NCBI GenBank assembly: GCA_963969345.1
Contig: OZ017768.1
Coordinates: 1,838,573-1,902,572 of the forward strand
Source: Turbatrix aceti
Lineage: Eukaryota > Nematoda > Chromadorea > Rhabditida > Panagrolaimidae
Direction of reading: 5' to 3'
DNA: 64,000 nucleotides
Position numbers and translations under genes: made by a program. Shown piece after piece: positions 45,891 through 57,479 of this stretch (within the stretch, counting starts at the first letter, position 1; each line of letters starts with the position of its first letter). The notes beneath the pieces are model-generated. The model worked only from the letters and a program-made list of their open reading frames with translations. It ran no database searches and had not been told where the DNA came from.

Positions 45891-48800
45891 ATGTTTTTTA
45901 AGGACACCATGCGGCGTTCTCAAAATGTGAGAATCCGCACGTTTCCTGTAAGTTTTTTGGAAGTTTTAGAAATTTTTTTTTATGAATTTGACGTTTTCAG
46001 TCAAACGTAGCCGATGATCACGTCAATTCTACCTGGGAACTATTGTACAAGGCTATCCTCGGCATTCTGCACAAAAACAACAGTGGACTCAGTTTTGAGG
46101 AACTTTATCGTAATGCCTACACCATGGTAAGTTGCCTGACATTTTTTTCCCAGTTTACGTTCTTTTTTTTTCCTCCACGGTTTACGTTCATTTTTACCCG
46201 TCTTTAGGTTCTGCACAAGTTCGGCGATCGCCTCTACGATGGATTGCGCAAGACGATCACCGAACACCTCAAGAACGACGTTCTTCCCAAAGTTGAGGCC
46301 GCGATGAACAATAACTTTATCGTTGAACTCATCCGACACTGGGCAGATCATACGACTGCCATGGTGATGATTCGGGATATTCTCATGTATCTCGATCGTG
46401 TGTACATCCAGCAGCAGCGTCGCGACCTCGATACAGTCTACAATCTCGGCTTACGGCTTTTCCGGGAAGAAATTGTCAATACACCGACGATTCGGGAGCA
46501 CCTGACGAACACGATGCTGGATATGATTGCGAAGGAGCGGTCTAAGGTTTCTATTGATTGGTGAGTTCTTTTTGGGGGAAATATTGTTAAATAAGGCCTA
46601 AAATTTTGATGTTGAAGCGAAGGAGAGTATTTTTTTGCCAAAATGGCATTTTTTTTATGAAAACTACCGTATTCCTGCTTTTTTAGGCTAAAATTTTTGG
46701 CGGATAGACTGAACCTGATATTTTTGTTGGTAAATAGAGCACAATTTTATAAAAATTACTTTTTTTTTTTCGCCGAAAAAAAAAAGCCATTTTTGGACGT
46801 AAATTTTCGGCGTTACGATCAATTTTGAGATTTTCAAACAAAAATTGCGTATGCTTATAAAAAGTGCCGTACATTACGTTGTACTTACTTTTTAGTCGTT
46901 ATCGCGAATTTTTTGAGATAAAATGATCCGCTTTGTAAAAAAATCGAAAACTACGATTGTTTTTTTGCCACTAATTTTTAGGACTGTTTTTTTCAGCGTT
47001 TGGGGGATGTGGAAAATTCACCTATTTTTACGTAAAAATACCGTATATTGGTCGATTTTAGACGATCTTTACGATATATTTTTATCGTTTTACAAGTTTT
47101 CATTTTTTTTCAGGCAAAGTCTGAAAGCAGCCTGTCACATGCTGATTGAGCTCGGCGTCAACTCCCGATCCTTCTACGAAACCATCTTCGAGACCCACTT
47201 CCTCCAAAAGTCAGCCGAACACTACCGAGCCGCAGGCCAGGCGTTCCTCGCCGAAAACAGCGCTTCAGTCTTTGTCAACAAAGTCAACGAGTGCCTCAAC
47301 GATGAAAAAGAACGCGCAAATCGTTACCTCGACGACGTAACCGGCAAAAACGTGAACGCCGTCCTCCAGCGTGAACTCATCGTACCCCACATGCAGACGG
47401 TCGTCGACATGGAAAACAGCGGCCTCGTATTCATGCTGAGCAACGACCGCGTCGATGACCTCCGTCTGCTCTACGACCTCCTCAAACGCGTTCAGGGCGG
47501 GTCGACCGTCATGACGGTAGCGATGTCGAAACACCTCCGCAGTCGGGGAGCTGCCCTCGTCCACGCTCCGCTCCCGGGTGAGGAGCCACATCCACCGGCG
47601 GCAGAGCCTTTGGTTCCGACGCCTTCGTCGTCGACTGCCCCTGCCGCGTCGTCTTCGTCGGCGATCACGACCCCCGGAGGTGCACCCGAGCGCGGAGGCA
47701 TCAATCCCATCACGTATACCCAGAATCTCATTAATCTGAAAGACCAGTTCGACAGGTACATCAAAAAAGCTTTCCACGAAGACAAAGAATTCAAAAACAA
47801 AATCCAGTCTGATTTTGAATTTTTCGTCAATCTCAACCCAAAAAGCGCAGAATTTCTCTCGCTCTACATCGACGATATTCTGAAGAAGGGCGTCAAACTC
47901 ATGAATGAAGACGACGCGGATACGGTACTCGACAAGGCGATGATCCTCTTCCGGTACCTCCAGGACAAGGATGTCTTTGAAAAGTAAGTATTTTATAAAA
48001 TTTTGAATTTATAAAACATTTTACTTTTTTGTTTTTTTTGCACGTGCCAATTTTTAATTTTTAGGTACTACAAGCAACACCTGACAAAACGCCTCCTTTT
48101 CGCGAAATCAAGCTCCGATGACGCAGAAAAGTCGATGATTTCGAAGCTCAAGACTGAGTGCGGTGCTCACTTTACCTCGAAGCTGGAAGGCATGTTCAAG
48201 GATATGGAAACGTCGGCGTCGTTCATGGATACGTACAACAGCGATAACAATGATGCGGGATCGGTGAGTTGGCATTTTGGGACAAAAATGGACGATTTTA
48301 ACTTGATGTACCGTTATTTACGGTTGCAACTTGTTTTTAGGCCTAAGGTATAGTTTTGTCAACAAAAATTTTTTTTTTGTTGCAAAAGTACCATAATTTA
48401 GGTCGTGTTTGCTTTTAAGCCCAAAATTACGATGTTTTGGACTATTTTGATGAAAATTATCGTTTTTCTATAAATACTGTAATTTATGGTTGCCTTTAAT
48501 TTTTTAAATGCACGTGAATTTTTTTGTCGTTTTTGTAAAATAACCATATTTTGTATGCGAAATAACGTATTTTACCTTTGTAAATAATTTGCTTTTATGT
48601 AATTTGACCAATATATACCTAAAATTTTGCTGTTTTTGGGGTTTTTTTTCAAAAAATGGCTGATTTTTTCAAAACTACCATTCTGAGATGATTTTTTTTT
48701 CAATTGTATAATTTTTATATTTTTCCAGATTGATCTAACAGTCAAAGTCCTGACGAAAGGATTTTGGCCGACATCCGAAGTCAAAATCTGTCACCTGCCG

Positions 48801-49621
48801 CTTGCAGCCGAAGAAGCTTTCAACAATTTCAAGAATTTTTATCTTTCAAAACACAATGGTCGGGTGCTTACGATTAATCCCAGTCTGGGTATGTGCGATC
48901 TGAAAGCTGTATTCTACAAGCCATTGCCTGCCGTATGTTTTTCTTTTTTTTGATCACATAATTTCCATTTTTTGTTTCCAGGATCAACAAACCCCCGATC
49001 GAACCCATCGCGAAGAGGTCAAAACGCTCACGGTGTCGACATATCACATGGTGGCCCTCATGCGATTCAACACTGCCGAAGAATTCACGTTTGCCCAGCT
49101 CCTGGCTGATACCCAGATCCCCGAAAAGGACCTCAAGCGTGTCCTGATGTCGGTTTCGATGGGTAAGCCGAATCAGCGTGTCCTGACTCGTCGCGGAACC
49201 GGACGCGAGATCGAGAACACCGATGTCTTCCTCGTCAACGACGGATTTACGTCCAAGCTCAATCGTATTCGTGTCCAGATGGTGACGAACAAGAATTCGA
49301 ATGACAACGAGCCTGAGCGCAAGGAAATTCGCATCAAGGTATGTTTTTTGACAATTTTTGAGGACAGAAATGATTTTATCTAAAAATCGGTTGCAGGTCG
49401 ATGAAGATCGCAAACACGAGGTAGAAGCTGCGATCGTTCGCGTCATGAAGGCGAGGAACAAGCTCATGCACAACGAGCTGATTTCCGTCGTGACGCAGCA
49501 ACTTCTCTCCCGCTTCCGACCTGATCCAATCTTTATCAAGCGCCGCGTCGAATCACTCATCGAGCGTGAATACCTGAAGCGAGACGAGAGAGATCAACGC
49601 ATGTATCACTACGTCGCGTAA
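45891..49621 (+). CDS. CUL3: Cullin-3
   Basis: Scaffold of BTB-adaptor E3 ubiquitin ligases, acting in nucleus and cytoplasm. Exons 45891-45947, 46001-46126, 46208-46560, 47114-47983, 48065-48263, 48729-48932, 48982-49338 and 49397-49621 join in phase to 796 residues. Seen: the N-terminal helix-bundle repeats starting with a [24 protein letters not shown] segment that contacts BTB proteins, the cullin-homology region with [11 protein letters not shown], and the C-terminal winged-helix. The neddylation Lys is in [10 protein letters not shown] (K740), 56 residues from the end as in human CUL3. A Pro/Ala/Ser-rich insertion of about 45 residues interrupts the third cullin repeat region (about 47560-47700). 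The first in-frame ATG is used; a second ATG at 45909 has the better context and would give 790 residues. Confidence 0.95.
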
Positions 49622-50974
49622 CCAGCAACCCCAACTACTGTAACCCAGCGGCGGCGGCGGATGTTACGACAACAGTGCATGCAGCATGCTGACATCAACC
49701 AACGACAGACATGTTTTTGTCCTCTCTCCCTCCTATTTTTCTTCTTCTTTTTTCTCAGATTCGATTGACTCTCATTGATTACACCGTCGATCCTTGTCGA
49801 TCGTTATTCATCCTTCCGCAGGTTGTACTGATGAAAAAAAAATTCATTTTAGCCTTGGTGTACTGACAGTTTTTTTCTTTCTCATTTTTTTAGCCCCGTT
49901 TTTTCTGGTGTTTTTTTTTCTTTGTGCATATGATCTTTTTTTTGCTATCATTTTTATGAAATTTTTTGTTTCGGCAACGCAACCAACCTGTGGACAGGTG
50001 AGCACCTGAAATACAAAATATTTTTTTTGTACGATATTTGTGAAAGAAAAGTGCAGCAACGCGTCAAATCGTGCATGTTTTTGTAAAATTGGTATACTGT
50101 ATTTTGTTAACCAATTATTTAATTGGTGACCATGATTATGAGTGTCCAATAATACCAACCCATTTATTATGGTACAGGCTACCACCGACCTTACTAATAT
50201 GTCTTTGCGGGATTTTTTTACTTCTTTTTTTTAAATATGTAATATTTTGTATTTGATTTTTCGAAGTCAATTCAATTGATGATCGTTCGCATAAAGGCAT
50301 TTATAAGGAAGTGCAATCACACACTGGGAAATTCGGCGCAAAGATACCTACTGAAAAACACATCAGAGCAGGAAAACTGAGTACATCCCGAAAAATTTTT
50401 CTATAATATTTTTGACACATAATTATGTAAAATTTGGTATTGAAAATCGAAGTTCTGGTACTTTGAATTCCAAGTATCTACTTTTTTAAAAGTACCGCGT
50501 GCGAATTATTCCTGTGCGCTTGTCGTTGTATGAACAACATTCAATATGCGGGAAAGAGAAGTTTTGTCCAGAACTAAAAAATCAGATCAACTGTCTGAGT
50601 GTAAAAGTTTGACAAAATTTTATAGGTATGTATTATGTACATAAAAACATTGTTCACGAACATCGAAACTGAATATCAGATTAAAAAAATTTTATTTTTT
50701 ATTTACTTTTATATTTTTTTAAATTTGTTTAATATTTTTTTGATCTTGTCCAAATCGGGACAATGATCAGTACAAAAATGCAGCTTTTACATTAACTATA
50801 CTAAACACCACGATTGTAATATCATAAATACGCACGTTGTACACCCCTGTTTTCCTGACCTTGAACTACATCGTAGCCCGCAATGGTCATAAAACTGTCT
50901 GTCATGCAAGAAAAGTTTGTTCTCATTGCCTAGACTGTTTGCAAGATTGCAACGCACTTTTACTATTCTCAATC
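49622..50974. other. CUL3-UGP intergenic region
   Basis: Holds the CUL3 3' untranslated region (pyrimidine-rich 49700-49940) and the UGP upstream flank. No exon, RNA gene or repeat family recognised. Confidence 0.45.
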
Positions 50975-52886
50975 ATGGCAACAAAGCGGCTCGACAACGC
51001 AGAACTCCTCGCTGCTTTGGATCGTCATGGAGATCGATTGGCTACTTCTGAGGTGAGTTTTCGCACCTAATTGATAAGTTATCATCGATTAAACTTTTTC
51101 AGAAAGAAAAACACGACTGGAAAGTCTTTGAAAGACTGTTTTCTCAATTCTTGGTTGAACCCGCAAAAATTGACTGGAATTCGTGGAAATTGCCGGGCAA
51201 TGAGTGGTATTTCGACTCTGAGACGCTCGCGGACATTGACTGTGAAAAGTCGCGTAAGGCCCTGCTTGACCGACTCGCCGTTGTCCGTCTGAACGGTGGA
51301 CTCGGCACAACAATGGGTTGTGCGGGTCCAAAAAGTCTCATAACCGTGAAAAATGGAAAATCATTTTTACAAATCGCTCTTGATCAAATTGAGCTCCTAA
51401 ATCAGCGGCATGACACTCGAGTGCCGTTATTGATCATGGATTCATTCAACACGCATGCTGAGACGAATGTGGCACTTGAGAAACTTTTAAAAGGTGTCAA
51501 GTTGACTCCTGTCACGCAGTTCGAACAGGCCAAGTGTCCGCGGATTTTTGATGATACGCTGTTACCTGTGCCGGAGAAGCAGGACGATGCTGAGGCTTGG
51601 TATCCTCCGGGTAGGTTTTTATTATCGGGACAAGCGAACGTTTGCGAAATGAGCAAAACTTTTCGAAAAGACGAACAAAATTTGGCATAAAATTAGTTTT
51701 GGTGAGAAAATCGATGTTATTGGACAAAAAATAAAAAGAAATGGAAAATGGCGTTCATCAACTCTTGCGACGAAAACTTTGCAAAATGCAGATATCGGGT
51801 TCCTAAGTTTACGTTTTTTGACCCCTTTTTTGATGAAAGTTTGAACAAATTATAAAAATAATCTGTTCAATGTTCGTTCGGGAACACGATAAAAAAATTT
51901 TCGATTCTGTTCGGTTTTCCAAAAAAAAATTGTCGAACTGTTTGTGTTTGTTTATAAACAAAAAAAACTGGTCTCTGATCACTGGTTTTTATACAAAAGT
52001 TCATATTTACCACAAATTCCGTCCTTTCAGGCCACGGCAACATCTTCGACACCCTCCTCCACACCGGACTAGCAGACGAGCTTCTAGCCCAGGGACGAGA
52101 CGTCCTCTTCGTCTCAAACATCGACAACACCGGTGCCATCGTGGATACCCGATTCATCCAGGCTCTCGTAACAGACGGACACGAGTACATGATGGAGGTC
52201 ACTCCCAAGACGGTAGCCGACATCAAGGGTGGCACCCTTATCGAAGTCGGTCCCCAGCGACTCATGCACCTGGAAATGCCCCAGGTGCCCGACGAGGGTC
52301 TCGATACATTCTGCTCGAACGAGACTTTCAAAATCTTCAACACAAATAACATCTGGCTGAATCTGGCTGCCATTCGGCCAAAGTTGCACGAAATTAGGAG
52401 CGAAATTATCGAAAATAAAAAAGTGGGTTTTTTCAGGGGTAAAAAATGTTACTTACAAATTGTAAATATTTTTAGGCTCTGGCAGATGGAAGAAAGGTAA
52501 TTCAACTCGAAACCAGCATCGGGGGTGCCATTTGTAATTTTCCGAACGCGCGAGCACTTGTTGTGAAGCGAAATCGGTTTTTACCTGTCAAAAGGACCCA
52601 GGATCTGCTGCTGATTGCTTCTGACGTCTTTGAACTCGACGAACAAAAAAACACGATCACCCAGGCTATTCCAAAACTTCCAGTTGTCAATTTGTCGTCT
52701 GAATTTTCCAAGTTAGACGACTTTTACGCCAGATTCAAGTCCATTCCCAGCCTCAAAAATGCCACCGAATTTTCAGTGTCTGGAAATGTCAATTTTGGAG
52801 AAAATGTCCTCATTCGCGGAAGCGTGAAAATTTCAGGTGACAAAGAAGAAGTTGTCATTCCAGATGGAAGTATTTTGTCATCGTAA
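50975..52886 (+). CDS. UGP2: UTP-glucose-1-phosphate uridylyltransferase
   Basis: Cytosolic enzyme making UDP-glucose from UTP and glucose-1-phosphate for glycogen, glycoprotein and glycan synthesis. Exons 50975-51052, 51103-51610, 52031-52422 and 52476-52886 join in phase to 462 residues. Seen: the nucleotide-binding LNGGLGTTMGCAGPKSLI loop, the LIMDSFNTHAET segment, the HGNIFDTL and FVSNIDNTGA motifs of the catalytic domain, and a C-terminal left-handed beta-helix with NVNFGENVLIRGSVKISG. Somewhat shorter than the roughly 500-residue human UGP2, mostly at the N-terminus. Upstream codons are open for 46 more residues, but the ATG at 50975 gives the expected family start. Confidence 0.95.
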
Positions 52887-53369
52887 CACTTTTTATTTAT
52901 TTTTTGTTTCAAATATTTTACATTTGCATTGATAAATATTAAATTATTAAAAAATGATTTTTGATCACACGTGACTCTTTTTTCCCCACACCTGGCGTTC
53001 AAAAAAAGAATAATAAATGCCACTCATATTTTTTGCAAAAAAAATCAAAATGTGGTCGTTAGAAGAAATTCAACTTCCGACATTGGTTACTCGCTACCTC
53101 GCCTCACCTCGTCGGCTGCCAACAATGACAGCTGACACACACTGCGGTATAAAAAGGAATAATGGTCTCTGGCAACCGCTGCTCAACCCCTATTGATTGA
53201 TTATAATTTTTCGAAGCAGCCGATATATTCCCTCCGGCAATGTGACTCACTCAGGAAAAGAAATTTATTTATATTCCGTCACAAATTTCATTGATTTTCG
53301 TGGATGAATTTAACAGATAGTTTTTAATTTTTTTTAATTTTAAATCTTTATTTTGTATTTGCGAAAAAA
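52887..53369. promoter_or_regulatory. UGP 3' end and carboxylesterase promoter
   Basis: AATAAA at 53011-53016 is a likely UGP polyadenylation signal. A TATA box, GCGGTATAAAAAGG (TATAAAAA at 53148-53155), lies 215 bp upstream of the carboxylesterase ATG. An ATTGATTGATTATAA block follows at 53191-53206. Confidence 0.5.
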
Positions 53370-56269
53370 ATGTTTTTGCCGTCGGTATTTTTTGCATCGT
53401 TTTTGGTCCTTCTGTGCAATGGACAAAATTACAAGAAAAGCCGCTCTGTATGGGTTGAGCAAGGCTTGGTGCGTGGAAAAATTTATAATATTGATAATAA
53501 ACAAGTACAAATATTTCGTGGCATTCCATACGCTGAATCACCGACTGGTGATCGGAGATTTCGGGTTGGTTTTTTTCTTTTTTTCTTCTGCAAAAATATT
53601 TGATTTTTTCTGTTTGTTCACGAAAAAATTTTTTATAAATTTTTTTGTTTGCATGCGTTCGCTAAATTTTTGAACAGATAAACGAACAAAATTTTGATAA
53701 AGTTATTACTGAAAAATTGTGTCAAAAAAAAACGCAAATGACATGACATTAAAAAATTTTAAAAAATAAAATGAAAAATTTTAAATTTAATTTAAAATTG
53801 TATTTTATTTTCATAAAAAACAACGTTAAAATAATTTTTGATTTCATTATGGTTACAAATTTTGATTATAGTCATTTTAAAATTTAAAACCAAAAAAATA
53901 CAAAAACCATAAACCTTTTTTTTGTAAAAAAAAAATTTTTATAAAAAAAAAGTTTCCAGAAATCGATAAAAAAGAAGCGCTGGGAACGCGAATACATCGC
54001 CACCGAATACGGCCCGCCCTGCATCCAATTCATGGATTTCCACCGCTTCGACAGCTACTCAGCCCGAAACATGCAAACTGAAAGCGAAGATTGTCTCTAC
54101 CTCAACATTTTCTCCCCCTACGATTCCGAGGACGAAGCCGGCGTCCATCCAATCATTGTCTGGATCCACGGTGGTTCATTTCTCGCCGGAAGCGCAGATA
54201 CGGGCATTGACATGGAAGTTGTCGCTCGGAATTTTATATTCCGAGGCGTGACACTTGTTACCGTAAACTACCGTCTAGGACCCCTGGGATTCATGTCCGT
54301 CAACTGGGGTAACGGTAGCATCGAGGGCAACGCGGGGCTGTACGATATCAAACTTGCTCTTGAATGGATTCAGAGAAATATCAAACAGTTCAACGGGGAC
54401 CCTAATAAGGTGACCATCATGGGAGAAAGCGCAGGTGCCGCTGCGGTATCCGCGCTGGCCGCCAGTCCCCTGACAAAGGGACTCGTCCACCAGGCCATTG
54501 CCTTATCCGGTTCATCCATGTCCGGATGGGCGATCCACCGATCATCTCTCATCCCACCCGGCTGGGACATGAACAACATCGCGGAATACCTCACCTGTCG
54601 GAAACTCGTCAGCGAAGACGACACAATTTATTTTTTAGAACGTGAAAGCCCGACGGAAAAAGCGAAAAAGCGGAGTGCGTGCAACATGCAGGAAGCTATA
54701 CCTGCCTGCCTGACCGACTACGAAGTAGGATCCCTGACACCTGAACAAATGCTGGCGTGCTTCCAGAAGGAAGTCAACTTTTCATCGACCCTTTTCCGAC
54801 ATGTTTTAACCGTTGAGCTCGGAGTATCGAAGCTGGTCATCGACGGAGAACTCATAACTTCCGGATCTGTCGAGCTGCTCAAAAACGCGAGAGTTCCCCT
54901 CCTGACCGGAGTAGCCAGACGAGAATGGGCTCACAAACGCCCTGAATTCTACCAATTTCCAAAATTTATCAACCTAACTCGCGCCCAATGCGAAGACAGT
55001 GTGAAGAAAATTATTGAAACTGCTTTCGTGCCGAGACTATCGAATCACATCAGCAACGCTACTTTGGATCTAATTTCGAACGCCACCTACTTACGGTATT
55101 TTTTTCTATTTTTTTTTGATTTTATAAAAATTGTTTTAAGATACATGGAAGACGTTCACGTCAATTACGAAATGCCAGAAGTTGTCCGACGACTTCAAGA
55201 CGTGAGAATCTAAATTTTTGAAACGTCAAAAATAATTTTTTTGTTTAGCTCGAAGCCGACATAGAATTCGTATCTCCCTGTCAGCGAGAAATCGACGAGT
55301 ACAGTAGCCGAGGAAATCGTGTCTACGCGTACTCCTTTGACTACATGCCTGCTGGCACTTTAATTGAAGAGCACAACATTTTTATTCCTCTTTTTGGAGA
55401 TGTCAGATTGGTCGTGCAACACACGATTCGAGGCCCGGTCTTCAACGGACCCTTCCACGGCCTCGATCATGCTTTTATTTTTACCCAGGGCTACAGTAGC
55501 AATATTAAAATCAGTCCATTTACCAAGAGAGATAAACTAATGGCTAAGATGTTGACCAAGATGATTACTAACTTTGTCAGCAAAGGGTTAGTTTTTTTTA
55601 TTTTTCACTTTTTATTTTTAATTTTTAATCTTTAATTTTTAATTTTTTTTTATATTTTCTTTTTTCTTTTTAATTTTAAATTTTTTATTGTTTATTGTTT
55701 ATTTTTCGTTGTTCATTTTTCATTTTTTTATTTTTTTTATTTTTAATTTTGAATTTTTAATTTTTCGTTGGTCATTTTTCATTTTTCATTTTTTATTTTT
55801 TTCATTTTTTATTGTTCATTTTTAATTAAAAATTCTTAATTTTTAATTTTTCGTTGTCCATTTTTAATTTTTTTTTCCCCAATTTTTTTTTAGAAATCCT
55901 TCCACAGAACACTTTGACTGGCCTATCTATTACAACGAGACCCCGACTACCGTATCCCTTGACCTGCCACCCCGGCACGTGGCTGGACCTCTCCATTTTC
56001 CAGCTCCAGGATTTTGGAACAAGGAAGCCGAAATGCTTGCCAGATACACAGTTTCCCATCAGAACAACGCGATAGACCGCCTCGAAGTTACGGCACTCAC
56101 AGCGGAAGAACGAATTCAGTTTGCTGCCTATCAGCGGGCATTTTACGTCTTATGGGTACTCATTGTCGCCATTGCCGTCGTACTGTGGTCATTTGTTATC
56201 TATCAGGCGTGCAATCGATGCGGTCGAGGACACTCTAAGCCATATGATAATCTTGTTATTCACAATTGA
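53370..56269 (+). CDS. Membrane-anchored type-B carboxylesterase
   Basis: Hydrolase of the cholinesterase/carboxylesterase fold. Exons 53370-53564, 53960-55095, 55141-55201, 55249-55586 and 55894-56269 join in phase to 701 residues. Seen: an N-terminal signal peptide (about 1-18), FRGIPYAESP, the EDCLYLNIFSP motif, the oxyanion HGGSF, and the nucleophile elbow GESAG with Ser222. A Glu in the TGVARREWAH segment and a His in PFHGLDHAF complete a plausible triad, so it is probably active rather than a neuroligin-like binder. Near the C-terminus a hydrophobic helix (YVLWVLIVAIAVVLWSFVIY) is followed by a short basic/polar tail. The bulk is therefore predicted to be extracellular or luminal with a single C-terminal anchor. 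Substrate unknown. The last intron is almost pure AT. Confidence 0.92.
55587..55890. repeat. A/T-only low-complexity intron
   Basis: The last intron of the carboxylesterase consists of variations on ATTTTTAATTTTT and TTCATTTTTTATT, with almost no G or C. It is simple-sequence DNA, probably slippage-derived. Confidence 0.7.
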
Positions 56270-56399
56270 GCTTTGTATTGTCATAAATAGATATTAGTAA
56301 AAATATTTAGGAAAGCGTACGGTGGAAAAAAGTTTGAAACTGTCGTATTATAATTTAGAAAAAACGAAATTGAAATTCAAAAACGTATTGATAAAATTA

Positions 56400-56525
56400 A
56401 AATTTCACAGAGTAACACGTTTTTTGGATATTGGAGAATGAAAATCCATTTTCTGTCAAATAACCTAGTATTTTAGCGCTGAAGTAGCGTGTTTTGTCCT
56501 TATTTTGTTACTTTTGTTAAGAAAC
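56400..56525 (+). repeat. GTTACTTTTG repeat fragment, copy K
   Basis: Degenerate copy downstream of the carboxylesterase with AGTAACACGTTTTTT near its left end and a TTATTTTGTTACTTTTG block at about 56500-56516. Confidence 0.5.
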
Positions 56526-56528
56526 AGG

Positions 56529-56831
56529 TCAATTTTTTGGTTTCCTATTTTCTTGTTTCCGAAAATTTTGCACTGTTTCAAACAATAATTGTTCTTTTAC
56601 TTGGTCTGATGTCAATCGATTACATAGAGTAAAATCCCCCAGTTGCATCTTCTCAGGGGTTGAGCTATTCTCAAGTTCGGAGCTTGACGTCGGTCGCAAG
56701 AAATCTGAACTCAATACCGGATATGTATACTATACAATAAGTGCAAACATGTCGTCGCCGTCAACGTCGATTTCACCGCTGCCCCTTGACCGTTGATGAA
56801 GCCGATTGGGCCTAAAAATCAAGAAAATTAG
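56529..56831 (-). other. Open frame interrupted by one stop
   Basis: Downstream of the acceptor at about 56813, one minus-strand frame reads a short acidic segment (GEIDVDGDDMFALIV), a TAG, and then about 66 further open codons with balanced composition (including STPEKMQLGDFTLCNRLTSD). It could be the 3' exon of a separate transcript, a pseudogene or chance. It lacks an ATG of its own. Confidence 0.25.
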
Positions 56832-56892
56832 CTCGGTTTTCAATTTTTTTCCAAAAACTTACATTTTGCATGCAGGCAAGAGTGTATGAAGG

Positions 56893-57376
56893 CTATGTGA
56901 AGTAATCTGAAAGCTTGGAAGAATTACTGAATACAAAATAAAACCCCAGCCATTTTTTATCAAAAAATTTGATGCCAACTGCCCTTCAATCATTTTTCAC
57001 CTTTTTTTGCAATTGTGAAGCCAAATCTTGGCACCCCAGCTGTCGCAGCGCAATCCTACCTAACAATTTGCAGAACTCTCATGGCACAATCGCATAAAAA
57101 GGAAAGAAAATGATTGAAACTTGGTTGGTATACAAAAAATAGTGAAACCGCCCCAAAACTTGGAAAAATTCAAAAACCTACGTCAGTGGAGGAAGGTTCG
57201 CTCGGATAAGGGTGCCGGTAGGTTGTACATGCTTGGAGGGTGTCGCCGGAAGAGTCTGAAACAAAACCAAAACAATTCACGCTAAAAAAACAACAATTAC
57301 AACACGAACGAGAAAAAAAAACAGACAAAAAAAGAACAAAGTTGGGCTGATCAAGCCGAGCGCTGCGACGCAACAT
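56893..57376 (-). CDS. Possible small spliced gene (C-terminal exons)
   Basis: Family not recognised. An exon 57255-57182 (after TTTGTTTCAG, before GTAGGT) and an exon starting 56926 (after TGTATTCAG) join in one open frame, giving a C-terminus with LPATPSKHVQPTGTLIRANL and ending in SSKLSDYFT before a stop at 56893-56895. Only this phase combination avoids an immediate stop. The last residues vaguely resemble a PCNA-interaction motif, which is speculation. A first exon with MLRRSARLDQPNF (from about 57376) would fit in phase but only with a weak GTTCTT donor. A GTAAGT donor and TTTTTAG acceptor follow in the presumed 3' untranslated region. Confidence 0.35.
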
Positions 57377-57479
57377 TCGTGTTGAGACACCTCAACAACG
57401 GAAAAGTCGCAGAACGCGCTATTTGTAAAATTAATTGGACGAAATTTATTTCTAAATTCGAAAACTTAGGTTTTTGAAT

